From Acidobacteriota bacterium (GTDB taxonomy: Bacteria > Acidobacteriota > Blastocatellia > Pyrinomonadales > Pyrinomonadaceae), in the NCBI GenBank assembly GCA_018269005.1, contig JAFDVK010000012.1, forward strand, positions 868,001 to 932,000: 64,000 nt of DNA, read 5' to 3'. The notes beneath the pieces were generated by a model, which saw only the letters and a program-made list of their open reading frames with translations, was not told the origin of the DNA and searched no databases. Both the position numbers and the translations under genes were made by a program. The first letter of the stretch is position 1, and every line of letters begins with the position of its first letter. Shown here in pieces: positions 15,820-24,264 of the stretch.

Positions 15820-16851
15820 TCAGGCGGCGATCCGTTTCCTTACGGCGTCGAACACAGCGTCCACAGGGATATCCATACAGATCCAATTGGAGCAGCTGCG
15901 TCGATGGCAATCGATGCGGCATTCGATGTCTGTGCGTTCAACACAAATATCCTTCGGGTCGAGGCTTCCATTGCGCCACCATTCAGTGGGCCCGAATATA
16001 CCTACGACAGGTGCAGATGCCGCGATCGCAAGATGAGTCGGGCCTGTGTCACCGCCGACATAGACGGTCGCCGCCTTTGCAAGCTCGTAAAAACCTTTCA
16101 AGCTTGGTTCGGCAAAGATAATGCGTTCAGATCCGGAGTTCGTTCGAACGATACCGGCGAGTTCATTCTCGTTCGGGCCGGTTACGACGATCGGAGTAAG
16201 CCCAAGCTCATTATCGATTCGGTCAGCAAGTTTGCCGAAGTCGGCGGCCCGCCAAAGTTTTGTGACCCAGCCGCCGGCCGGATTCAAGATCGCGAACTCT
16301 CGACCATTGGTCTTGGCGATCAGCTCGTTAGCTTCTGCACGATGTTGCTCTTCCGTTGAGATCGGGAACTCGATCTTGGCGGATGCGTCAAAGCCGATCG
16401 CAGCAGCGGCGAGGGCCAGATTCTTTCTGATTACGTGGATTTTTGGCTCTGTCTTTACCGTATCGGTGTAGAAGATGCGTCCGGCCGGCTCGCGCATCCC
16501 ATTTTTATCGAAGCCCCAACGCCGCTTTGCGGCCGACACCTGAGTTGCGACCGCCGACTTGATAAGTCCCTGCAGGTCGATCGCGACGTCGTATTTAGAT
16601 CGACGGATGTCGCGTGCCTGCCGTGACATCTCGATCAGGATGTCTTCGATCCTCCGTCCGCCTTTGAAGGCGCGTGTGTTGACCTCGATCAGGTCATCGA
16701 TCATCGGATTGCCGCGGAGTATCTCCGCAGAACGCTGTTCAGCCACCCAAGAGACGTGAGCGTCCGGCAAATGCCGTTTTATTGCGGCAAGGACGGGCAG
16801 GGAATGAATTATATCGCCGATCGCGCTTAGGCGGACGATGAGAATATTCAC
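15820..16851 (-). CDS. waaC: LPS heptosyltransferase I-type (GT9 family)
   Basis: The product is 343 aa. MNILIVRLSAIGDIIHSLPV is the signature N-terminus of ADP-heptose:LPS heptosyltransferases, and VYVGGDTGPTHLAIAASAPV carries the conserved GGDTGPxHLA sugar-nucleotide site. It transfers heptose to Kdo/lipid A on the cytoplasmic face of the inner membrane. hldE-type heptose kinase and adenylyltransferase genes occur at 57.2-58.7 kb. The cysteine-rich C-terminus (ECRIDCHRRSCSNWIC) is a variant of the tail seen in many GT9 enzymes. Heptosyltransferase I versus II is not fully resolved. Confidence 0.85.
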   Translation of the reverse strand: MNILIVRLSAIGDIIHSLPVLAAIKRHLPDAHVSWVAEQRSAEILRGNPMIDDLIEVNTRAFKGGRRIEDILIEMSRQARDIRRSKYDVAIDLQGLIKSAVATQVSAAKRRWGFDKNGMREPAGRIFYTDTVKTEPKIHVIRKNLALAAAAIGFDASAKIEFPISTEEQHRAEANELIAKTNGREFAILNPAGGWVTKLWRAADFGKLADRIDNELGLTPIVVTGPNENELAGIVRTNSGSERIIFAEPSLKGFYELAKAATVYVGGDTGPTHLAIAASAPVVGIFGPTEWWRNGSLDPKDICVERTDIECRIDCHRRSCSNWICMDIPVDAVFDAVRKRIAA

Positions 16852-16901
16852 GAGCTATATCGTAATTCGAAAGTGTGAAAAATGCACCGCCGGACGTCGA
16901 T

Positions 16902-17333
16902 CTAGCTTGTGTGGTCGAGCGTGATGCGCCAGCCTTCCTTCAATTTTCTAAAGACAAGCGTGAATTTGCCGTGAGGGGCATCTTTGGCACGCTGCAGATG
17001 CCAAGAACCGAGAACGATGGCCGCATCCTTTGAAAGGATCGTGATCTCAAGATCCGAAAAAGTCAGTGTGCCCATTTTCTCGCGCGTGTCGTAGCCTTTC
17101 TTGTAGCGGTCGAGCGTTGCTTGCCAGCCTCGTGTGACCGTATCGCCCGAAACAAAGGTGAGCTTTTCGGAGACCCAATAGCCTTCCATATAGCCCTCAA
17201 TGTCGCCCTTGTTCCAAGCCGCGGCCTGGTCATCCATCACCTTCCGGATCGCCGTCTCGGCCTTCGACTCTTGCGCAAACGAAGCGCCTGCCAAAAGGAG
17301 AATTATCGTTGTTCCAAATAGCAGACGCTTCAT
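16902..17333 (-). CDS. Secreted DUF4440/SnoaL-like protein (NTF2 fold)
   Basis: The product is 143 aa. Signal peptide MKRLLFGTTIILLLAGASFAQ precedes IRKVMDDQAAAWNKGDIEGY, the typical NTF2-like helix, and a C-terminal strand FRKLKEGWRITLDHTS. The fold forms small-molecule pockets, but no catalytic residues can be assigned. The next gene, also for a small secreted protein, starts 20 bp downstream. Confidence 0.75.
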   Translation of the reverse strand: MKRLLFGTTIILLLAGASFAQESKAETAIRKVMDDQAAAWNKGDIEGYMEGYWVSEKLTFVSGDTVTRGWQATLDRYKKGYDTREKMGTLTFSDLEITILSKDAAIVLGSWHLQRAKDAPHGKFTLVFRKLKEGWRITLDHTS

Positions 17334-17352
17334 AATTGTTGTTCCTCGCAGG

Positions 17353-18024
17353 CTAGTCTTTCTTCGAGTCTTTCGATTCGTTATAGACCTTCATCGCCTC
17401 GACGTTCGCCTTTTGCTCGTCTGTAAGGGCGATGCCCATTTTTTCGAGCGTTGCGGCATTCAACGTTTTTGATTCGCCGAGGCCGTTCGCCTTTTTATAT
17501 TCACCGAGCGCCGTGCGAAAGGCATCGCTGAACTTGCCGTCGATCTCGCCGGTGAAGAGCTTCTGGTCTTGCAGGAGTTTCTGTGCGGCCTTGATCTGAT
17601 CGGCGTTTGCGCGGAAAGGAGCGGGCCGCTTGTGGCCGTCATGAGATGAGGTTGAGTCCTCCGCCTTCTTTTCAGTCGCTTTTCCGAGCTGGTGGTCGGT
17701 CAGCGGAATGTTCATCCTTTCAAGTGTCGCTTTGTCGAACTTTCCATTCACGTCGAGGCCGTTCGCCTTCTGATAGCTGCGGATCGCCTCGCGGGTCTCA
17801 TTCGTGTATTTTCCGGTAGCTTCGCCGGTCAGCAGTTTTGCGTCGATCAGAACCTGCTGGCCGCTTTTTACCTGTGCGGCCGTCGGCCTAAAGACAGGGC
17901 CACGCGGCTTCGACTTACTTGTTTTGGCCGTGGAAGCAGCAGCCGTGGAAGATCCCGTTTCCTGAGCCGAAATGCCGATGGCGAACAGCAACAAGACGGA
18001 TAGTAGCAAACCAATTTTTTTCAT
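17353..18024 (-). CDS. Secreted protein with two peptidoglycan-binding repeats
   Basis: The product is 223 aa. The signal peptide (MKKIGLLLSVLLLFAIGISA) is followed by a Ser/Thr/Ala linker and two PG_binding_1-like repeats: about 48-112 (ALLTGEATGKYTNETREAIR) and about 135-200 (QKLFTGEIDGKFSDAFRTAL). Each ends in a T-LE-M-GI/NI tail. It probably sits in the periplasm on the cell wall. No hydrolase domain is attached. Confidence 0.78.
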   Translation of the reverse strand: MKKIGLLLSVLLLFAIGISAQETGSSTAAASTAKTSKSKPRGPVFRPTAAQVKSGQQVLIDAKLLTGEATGKYTNETREAIRSYQKANGLDVNGKFDKATLERMNIPLTDHQLGKATEKKAEDSTSSHDGHKRPAPFRANADQIKAAQKLLQDQKLFTGEIDGKFSDAFRTALGEYKKANGLGESKTLNAATLEKMGIALTDEQKANVEAMKVYNESKDSKKD

Positions 18025-18092
18025 AATTTGTTTTTCAGCCTATTTTGAGATCGTGTGATGCGAGAAAAGTATCTATCGCGTTCGGCGATAAG

Positions 18093-18974
18093 TCAAGATT
18101 TCCGAGCACTGCGGGTCGCCGCGACCGGCCAGAGCCCTGAGTAAACGAATTCCGCACTTCCGGTGATGACGACCTCATCGTCAGCAGTGCGCCAGTCGAC
18201 CTTTGTAATGCCGCCGGGTGAATGGACATCGACCCGTCGCTCGGTCTTGAGCTGAAGAGCGGACAGAACAGCAGCTCCGACGGAACACGTGCCCGAGGCA
18301 GATGTTTCTCCGGCGCCGCGTTCCCAAATGCGAATCTCGATGTTCTGACGATCGACAATACGAACAAAGACCATGTTCACACGACTCGGGAAACGCTCGT
18401 GGCTTTCGATCCGCGGCCCTATGGCACGCCAATCGAGTTCGAAATCCGGCACGAACATACAGGCGACCGGATTGCCGACGTTGACCGCAGATATCGTGAG
18501 CGTAGAATCGCCTATGGCGATCGGTTCGTTGACCACGGCATCAACCTCTCTTGCCGTGATCATCGGAATCTCGCTGCTGGAAAACTTCGGCCTGCCGATC
18601 TCGGACGCAAAATCAAATCTGACATCGTTGTCGTTCTTCAAGAGAGCAAAACTCTTGATCCCGGACCTTGTTCGAAGACGCAGATCTTCGCCCGTCGATC
18701 GGCCGGCCTTGACCAAATGTGCGGCGGCGCAACGGGTGCCGTTGCCTGAAAACGTTGCGATCGAACCGTCGGGATTTATGATCTCGCAATCATAGTCGGC
18801 GATGTCGCCGTCAAGCTTCGATAAAAGGGCGACCCCGTCAGCCCCGGCACCGACGTGACGGGCGCAGATCGCCCTTACGAATTGCGACGTATCTTTCCCG
18901 ATCGCAGGGGTGCGTTCAAGGACGATGTAATCGTTCTCAAAACCGTGAAATTTGGTGAAAGGGATATCCGTCAT
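18093..18974 (-). CDS. dapF: Diaminopimelate epimerase
   Basis: The product is 293 aa. The catalytic cysteine pair is present: C82 in SGNGTRCAAAH and C230 in ASGTCSVGAAV. KFHGFENDYIVLE is a variant of the usual K-x-x-G-x-GND-[FY] start. The enzyme interconverts LL- and meso-diaminopimelate, for lysine and peptidoglycan synthesis. It stands alone from the other dap genes. Confidence 0.92.
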   Translation of the reverse strand: MTDIPFTKFHGFENDYIVLERTPAIGKDTSQFVRAICARHVGAGADGVALLSKLDGDIADYDCEIINPDGSIATFSGNGTRCAAAHLVKAGRSTGEDLRLRTRSGIKSFALLKNDNDVRFDFASEIGRPKFSSSEIPMITAREVDAVVNEPIAIGDSTLTISAVNVGNPVACMFVPDFELDWRAIGPRIESHERFPSRVNMVFVRIVDRQNIEIRIWERGAGETSASGTCSVGAAVLSALQLKTERRVDVHSPGGITKVDWRTADDEVVITGSAEFVYSGLWPVAATRSARKS

Positions 18975-19034
18975 CCTTTTGTTGGGAAAAATACCCGCCT
19001 GATCATTTTGCTTAATTTGTGGCCTGAACCGCGG

Positions 19035-20081
19035 CTAATCGACCCAATCCGCAATGAACACATTCGTGTCGCCGGGATGAGCCGCATTGCGATTCGACCC
19101 GAAGACGAGCTTCTTGCCGTCGGGCGAGAACATTGGGAAACCGTCGAAAGAATCATTAAAAGTGACGCGTTCGAGGCCGGTTCCGTCGATGTTGATCACC
19201 GCGAGATCAAAATTCCGCTTCTTTGGATCGGTCGCAAAGTAATTCGTGCAAAAGATGATCCGCTTGCCGTCAGGCGTGAAATAGGGAGCAAAACTTGCAA
19301 CACCAAGGTTGGTGACCCGGCGTTTGTTCGAGCCGTCCGCATTCATCACCCAGATCTCAAAGACCATGGGCACGATCAAGTGTTCTTTCAAATAGTCCTT
19401 ATCGCGTTGGATCAGTTTCGGGTCGGTCGGATGCGAACCGCGATAGACGATCATTTTACTGTCGGGCGAAAAGAACGCTCCGCCGTCATAGCCCGGTTCG
19501 TTCGTTAGTCGCTTCACGTTCTTGCCGTTCGTGTCCATCGAGTAAAGCTCGAGGTCGCCGTCGCGTTCAGATGTGAATACGATCTTCTTGCCGTTCGGGC
19601 TGATCGTCGCTTCGGCGTCATAGCCGGGCGTATCGGTCAGCTTTTTGAGGCCGCTGCCATCGGCGTTCGCCGTGTAGATGTCGTAGTCAGGATAGACGGC
19701 CCAAACATAGCCTTTCGAGAAATCGGGGTTTGGCGGACAATCCTTCGAGCCTCCGCGGGTCGAGGCATAGAGGATCTTCTTTCCGCCCTTGAAGAAATAC
19801 GAACACGTCGTCCGGCCTTCTCCGTCGGAGACCTGCTTTACGTTCGAACCATCGATATTCATCGTATAGATCTGATCGCATTTGTGCTCGTCGCGTTTTG
19901 ACTGAAAGATCAAACGCTTGCCGTCAGACGAGAAGTAAGCTTCCGCATTTTCACCTCCGAACGTCAGCTGTTTGATGTTCGCGAGGTGTTTTTCGCCCTC
20001 GACCTTCAGGGAGGTATTTTGAGCTGCGAAATCGACGCTAAGGACAAGTATAGAAACGAATAACAAGACTGAATACTTCAT
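19035..20081 (-). CDS. TolB-like PD40 beta-propeller secreted protein
   Basis: The product is 348 aa. A signal peptide (MKYSVLLFVSILVLSVDFAA) is followed by six or so WD40-like PD40 repeats with the recurring cores SSDGKRLIFQSKRD, SPNGKKIVFTSERD, SPDSKMIVYRGSH, TPDGKRIIFCTNY and SPDGKKLVFGSNR. TolB-type propellers bind partner proteins in the periplasm. No tol or pal genes are close, so this is a generic propeller rather than tolB itself. Confidence 0.8.
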   Translation of the reverse strand: MKYSVLLFVSILVLSVDFAAQNTSLKVEGEKHLANIKQLTFGGENAEAYFSSDGKRLIFQSKRDEHKCDQIYTMNIDGSNVKQVSDGEGRTTCSYFFKGGKKILYASTRGGSKDCPPNPDFSKGYVWAVYPDYDIYTANADGSGLKKLTDTPGYDAEATISPNGKKIVFTSERDGDLELYSMDTNGKNVKRLTNEPGYDGGAFFSPDSKMIVYRGSHPTDPKLIQRDKDYLKEHLIVPMVFEIWVMNADGSNKRRVTNLGVASFAPYFTPDGKRIIFCTNYFATDPKKRNFDLAVINIDGTGLERVTFNDSFDGFPMFSPDGKKLVFGSNRNAAHPGDTNVFIADWVD

Positions 20082-20190
20082 ATACCCTTGAATATAACAT
20101 TCAGACCATTGCGGACGTGAAACCGAAATCAGTATTTTGGCGAATTCAGGTTATAAGCGGAAGCCTTGTTTTGGCTTCTAGCGGCTGCTT

Positions 20191-21048
20191 ATGACATTTG
20201 AAACAAAAAAGGATGTTCTTGATTGGTACGAAGCTCAACCCTCAAGCATTACACCCGAGTTTTTGTCGGGTATCCCGTGGGCCGATGTGCGGCAGTATAG
20301 CTTCCCGGAGAGACTGGTTCCGGTGCTTTACTATATGCGGGACGTCGAGAGTCTTACAGATATGTATTATCGTGAACTTCGACGCACTCCGACCGGACGC
20401 GACCCGCATATTTCCAAGTTTATGGAGCGTTGGGGCGAAGAAGAACTCGTGCACGGCAAACTACTTGACCGGTTCCTGAATGAGTTGGGTTACGAAACTG
20501 ATGCCGAATGGCAGGACAGCGTTCGAGCTTCAGTCGGCCGGTTTTACAAGGCCCATACTTACGCGATCACAACTCTAACGAATCTTATCGGCAAGCAATT
20601 CACCGGGACGCATATGATGTTCGGTGCGATCAACGAATTGACGACGGGGCAAGGCTATCGGCGATTGATGGCAAAAGCGGATCATCCGGTGCTTACGCCA
20701 ATTCTTCGCGCGATCCTTCGCGAAGAGTCGCTTCACACGAATTTCTATTCGAGTGTTGCACGCCTTGAGCTGCGGGATCGCCCGATCTCCCGCAAGCTTG
20801 CTCGTTTCGTGATCGACCATTTTTGGGAGCCTGTCGGCGGCAGTGCACTTGGACAGAGCCGCTCAAACTACACGATCGCGCAGTTGTTTGGGGATGATGA
20901 GGGACGGCGAGTTATCGATTCCGCAGTTACGCAGCGGTTGCGGCACTTCCCGGGATTCAATGGCCTGACCGCGATCAACAAGGCCGCCGAAAAGTGCATA
21001 CGCGCCGGACAACTCAGTTTTGCGGCAGCTGCTCAAGCAGCCTTGTAA
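20191..21048 (+). CDS. Ferritin-like diiron protein (acyl-ACP desaturase-like)
   Basis: The product is 285 aa. Two helical ExxH motifs, E85-LV-H88 (WGEEELVHGK) and E179-SL-H182 (REESLHTNF), plus Glu residues at about 62 and 149, give the E/ExxH/E/ExxH set of ferritin-like diiron enzymes. The order and spacing are those of acyl-ACP desaturase-like proteins. The substrate is unknown. Its 3' end overlaps a minus-strand relic of an MBL-fold gene. The ATG is at the start of the open frame; only a weak ribosome-binding site is visible. Confidence 0.65.
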   Translation: MTFETKKDVLDWYEAQPSSITPEFLSGIPWADVRQYSFPERLVPVLYYMRDVESLTDMYYRELRRTPTGRDPHISKFMERWGEEELVHGKLLDRFLNELGYETDAEWQDSVRASVGRFYKAHTYAITTLTNLIGKQFTGTHMMFGAINELTTGQGYRRLMAKADHPVLTPILRAILREESLHTNFYSSVARLELRDRPISRKLARFVIDHFWEPVGGSALGQSRSNYTIAQLFGDDEGRRVIDSAVTQRLRHFPGFNGLTAINKAAEKCIRAGQLSFAAAAQAAL

Positions 21049-21203
21049 ACTTCAACGCCGGATCTTAACTCGACGGAAAGGCGGCCGTTCGCATGTGCAC
21101 AATCGAGATGTGCGATCGCTTCGGATATTGCCAGAAACCGATGGACTCCGTGGTCGAACAAGTCGAGGAAGAGCTGTTTTACGACATCGAACGCGGTCGA
21201 GCC
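21033..21203 (-). pseudogene. 3' fragment of an MBL-fold hydrolase gene
   Basis: The minus strand from 21203 reads GSTAFDVVKQLFLDLFDHGV, then HRFLAISEAIAHLDCAHANG, ending VEVYKAA and a stop at 21033. This is collinear with the last ~56 residues of the intact gene at 22972-23928 (GSTAFDLARRLFPDSFGHGV...FLAISEAIAHLDYAHANG...VESYRAA). The frame is broken by a stop just upstream. The N-terminal metal-binding part is absent. It is a relic of a duplication with diverged sequence. Confidence 0.85.
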
Positions 21204-21209
21204 GTTGTG

Positions 21210-22892
21210 TCACCGACGGATATAGACCTTGTAATCATAAGTGACCTGCTTTTCTCCGGGAGGAAGGGTCAAGGCCCATTTCACGACGGAGTTCGGATTT
21301 ACCATCTGGAGGTTGAGGCCCTTGCGTCTGATGCTGCCGGAATCGGTTGCCGATAGTATCTCGCCGACCAGATTTCGGGTGATGACCATTTCGACAGGGT
21401 CTTTGCGAAGGTTTTTTAGGTTCAAAGTTCCATGTAGCGTGACAAGGTCGAACGCATAGTTACTGCCGGAATATTGAAGCTGGACTCGCTCACGGGAAAC
21501 CTCTTCGAGGTTGTGGTCGCCGATGACTTCGGTCGCGGGTGTGACACGCAGGATATTTTCTTGATCGATCGGCGTGAAGGTTAGCATGTCCTGGCCTATC
21601 GGCTTCCAATCACGGAAGGTGATCGCGGGCGCCGTCGTCCACGGCATTTCCGTCGTGTTCTTTAGGCGAAGAGCGAACCAGATCTTGTCGGAAAGATCAA
21701 CGATCAGAAGCGGAGCTCCGAAGTTGCTGTTTCCGTTCATATATTTCTGGGCAGTCGAAGGCCCGTCGCTGATCGTCCACTCAAAGACCTCGGTGCAGGG
21801 GACGGTCAATGAAAAGAGCCGTAGGCTTGAGTGCTCGTTCTTCTTCAGCGTGACCGAGTTTGCTCGATAGAGATAGAGCTGTTCCGCTGAAAATGAATTG
21901 AGTTTCTCGTCCATAGGAAGTGTCGGCGACTGGGCCTCGTCGTCTCTCGGATACGCACCGTCCGCCTGCATTACGGTCTGGGTCATCAATGCGTTCGAAT
22001 AGCTTCCGTCCCGAGACTCCCTGAAGTAACCGGAGACTCCAGCAAATGCCGAATTGATCGATAATGGCGACATCACACTCTGGAAAAGAAAATGAGGCAC
22101 ACCGACAACGAAATTCACCTCCGCACCGTTCAGGTCGGCGAGTTCGTTTATGAGGTTTGCTTCGAGCTCAAGCTTTGCTTCCTTGATCGGGGAACCCTTA
22201 ACTTCGACGCGGTATGCCGGGATCCATCGTATTCCGCGTTCGAGGGCGGCAATACCAAGGTTGATCTTCTGCGAGGGAGCGGCCCCTTCCGTTCGGATGC
22301 CGAGCGAGAGTGTGCTTGTGCGCTTTGGCCGCGTCCACAGCGGCGTTCCAAGAAGTTCGGCCGCTTCGATCCGGCCGACAGGGAATATAACAGTGCCTGT
22401 GTCGGTCTTAACGGCGATCGAGACCCCGTTGATGCCGTTCAGATCCTCGACCGGCGGAGCATTGCGTCCGGTCGGAGATCCATCGGTCTCGCGGCGAAGT
22501 TGGGAGACGATCTCGTATGGACCTTCAAATGTCCGCGTCTTTGGGCCGGCAGACTCAATATCTACCCTGATCCGTGAACCCGAGTTGGCAAGGAGGAAAT
22601 CGAGCATATTCGCAACACGCTCTTGCTTCTCGCTTTCCGTCTCGGTAGTGCGGAGTTCTATAACGCGAACGTTTGGCGTTTTCGAATAGCCCCATATCGT
22701 ACCCAGGACGCCGATAGGAGCTTTGTCTGTGAATGCCCAACCGTTGGCAGTCGCGGTCTCGGCCTCGCGAAAAGTGAACGCGTAACCGTTCTTGAAAACG
22801 GCTACGCGTTTGATATCGGGTGAGAACTGCGTTTGTGCGAACGTCTGGCCGAGGATCAGTAGGATGAGTGCGACGATTGCCGTAAGTTTCAT
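21210..22892 (-). CDS. Secreted DUF4139-like protein, unknown function
   Basis: The product is 560 aa. A signal peptide (MKLTAIVALILLILGQTFAQ) is followed by KRVAVFKNGYAFTFREAE, the A-x-x-x-NGYA start common in DUF4139-type proteins, a central all-beta region, and a C-terminal segment ending in LPPGEKQVTYDYKVYIRR, a typical DUF4139 finish. No catalytic residues can be assigned. The gene is bracketed by an intact MBL-fold gene upstream and the 3' relic of a second copy downstream, so it may have been part of a duplicated unit. Confidence 0.6.
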   Translation of the reverse strand: MKLTAIVALILLILGQTFAQTQFSPDIKRVAVFKNGYAFTFREAETATANGWAFTDKAPIGVLGTIWGYSKTPNVRVIELRTTETESEKQERVANMLDFLLANSGSRIRVDIESAGPKTRTFEGPYEIVSQLRRETDGSPTGRNAPPVEDLNGINGVSIAVKTDTGTVIFPVGRIEAAELLGTPLWTRPKRTSTLSLGIRTEGAAPSQKINLGIAALERGIRWIPAYRVEVKGSPIKEAKLELEANLINELADLNGAEVNFVVGVPHFLFQSVMSPLSINSAFAGVSGYFRESRDGSYSNALMTQTVMQADGAYPRDDEAQSPTLPMDEKLNSFSAEQLYLYRANSVTLKKNEHSSLRLFSLTVPCTEVFEWTISDGPSTAQKYMNGNSNFGAPLLIVDLSDKIWFALRLKNTTEMPWTTAPAITFRDWKPIGQDMLTFTPIDQENILRVTPATEVIGDHNLEEVSRERVQLQYSGSNYAFDLVTLHGTLNLKNLRKDPVEMVITRNLVGEILSATDSGSIRRKGLNLQMVNPNSVVKWALTLPPGEKQVTYDYKVYIRR

Positions 22893-22971
22893 AGATTCTC
22901 CTAAAAGGGTCGGGTCAAGTACCGAAAAGATGCAAGAAGTCGGTACAAAGGTTGTTTATTGGCGGAAAGTC

Positions 22972-23928
22972 TTATGCGGCGCGGTATGATTCGACGCCGC
23001 CATTGGTCTCGAGCACGACGCGGCCGTTCGCATGCGCGTAATCGAGGTGTGCGATCGCCTCCGAAATGGCCAAAAAGCCATGAACTCCGTGGCCGAAGGA
23101 GTCAGGGAAGAGCCGGCGTGCGAGGTCAAATGCCGTCGATCCGCTTCCGGTGAGGGCGATCACCTTTTTTTGCCGCTCATCGATCGAACGTACATACCGA
23201 TGAAATATCTCATCGAAATCGCGGATCGGTTCGCCATGTCCGCCATAGGCAAGCGTCGGCGAAAGCGAACGTATGCGGGCGAGCGAGACCAGATATTCAG
23301 CAAGGGCAGGAAAGCGTTTTGTTCGGTCATGCGGGTCCGGTGCAAGCATCGGATTCGGCGTGATGCGTTTCAGGACGCAATCCCCGCAAATGATCGTTCT
23401 ATCGGCTGCACGGTGAAACGAGCACGAACCGGGCGTATGGCCTGGCGTGTGAAGGACGGTGAGAGCGCCGCCCTCAAACTCAAGCTCCATCTCGTCGCGG
23501 AGCGGTTGATATTCGCTCTCGCCAAGCGAATCGGTCAAAAGGCTGATCTCCGCATACAGCCCCTGCATTTTGTCGAAGACCGAAGCCGGAACGCCTCCTC
23601 GAAGCAGAAGTTCTCGATGCTCGTCCTGTGCGAGGCGGCCGAAAAGATGGCCGGTCTCCCATTCGTGAACGAATACCTCGGCGTTCAGGGCTTGATCCCG
23701 AACTTTTTTTGCAAGGCCGCAATGATCTTCGTGCGAATGTGTTAGGACGATCCGTCGTACGTCTTTGAAGGACAACCCTTCGCGTCCCAGGCCCTCGGCA
23801 AGGGCCTTTTCTGCCTCCACGGTCTTCGGGCCGACGTCGATAAGCGTGATCGGGTCTTCACGGATCAGGTAAACATTGACGTCGCCGACATAAAACGGCG
23901 TTGGGATCGAGATCGGAATGATTTGCAT
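22972..23928 (-). CDS. MBL-fold metallo-hydrolase
   Basis: The product is 318 aa. The zinc motif is H64-S-H66-E-D68-H69 (THSHEDHCG), followed by HTPGHTPGSCSFH, GDCVL with the bridging Asp, and YGGHGE. A C-terminal winged-helix-like region (about 255-318, FLAISEAIAHLDYAHANGRV) is typical of LACTB2/glyoxalase II-like hydrolases. The substrate cannot be predicted. The gene precedes the DUF4139-like gene on the same strand, 79 bp apart. Its 3' part is the parent of the relic at 21033-21203. Confidence 0.85.
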   Translation of the reverse strand: MQIIPISIPTPFYVGDVNVYLIREDPITLIDVGPKTVEAEKALAEGLGREGLSFKDVRRIVLTHSHEDHCGLAKKVRDQALNAEVFVHEWETGHLFGRLAQDEHRELLLRGGVPASVFDKMQGLYAEISLLTDSLGESEYQPLRDEMELEFEGGALTVLHTPGHTPGSCSFHRAADRTIICGDCVLKRITPNPMLAPDPHDRTKRFPALAEYLVSLARIRSLSPTLAYGGHGEPIRDFDEIFHRYVRSIDERQKKVIALTGSGSTAFDLARRLFPDSFGHGVHGFLAISEAIAHLDYAHANGRVVLETNGGVESYRAA

Positions 23929-24264
23929 AAAGATGAGCAGGCGTTACAGCCTCAATTCCGAACTTATTGTACGGCGAGTTGCGGTATCTGGTAAGCCTTC
24001 TAAATTCTTTTTGCGGAATTCTCTCAAAACCGAAGCTTTTTACTTGCTTATATCCCTCATTTAGAGTAAAACTTCGGAAGTTAATCTTTCTTTTCAAAAC
24101 TGTGGCAGCAAACACGTTCCGTGCAAGGTGAACGTCATCTTGGGAACTAACGCTTATCCGGCCATCTCTACGTATGGTGCAGCCTAAAATGGCTTGCTAA
24201 AACCGGCATCCCAAACAGGTTTGAAGCCCAAAAATTTCTGAGGTACATAAGGAGAATCGCTCAA
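23929..24264. other. 336-bp intergenic region before the TonB receptor gene
   Basis: It separates divergent genes and is AT-richer than its surroundings. The only clear signal is AAGGAG at 24249-24254 before the receptor ATG. No convincing sigma-70 promoter, operator or riboswitch fold is seen by eye. Confidence 0.5.
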
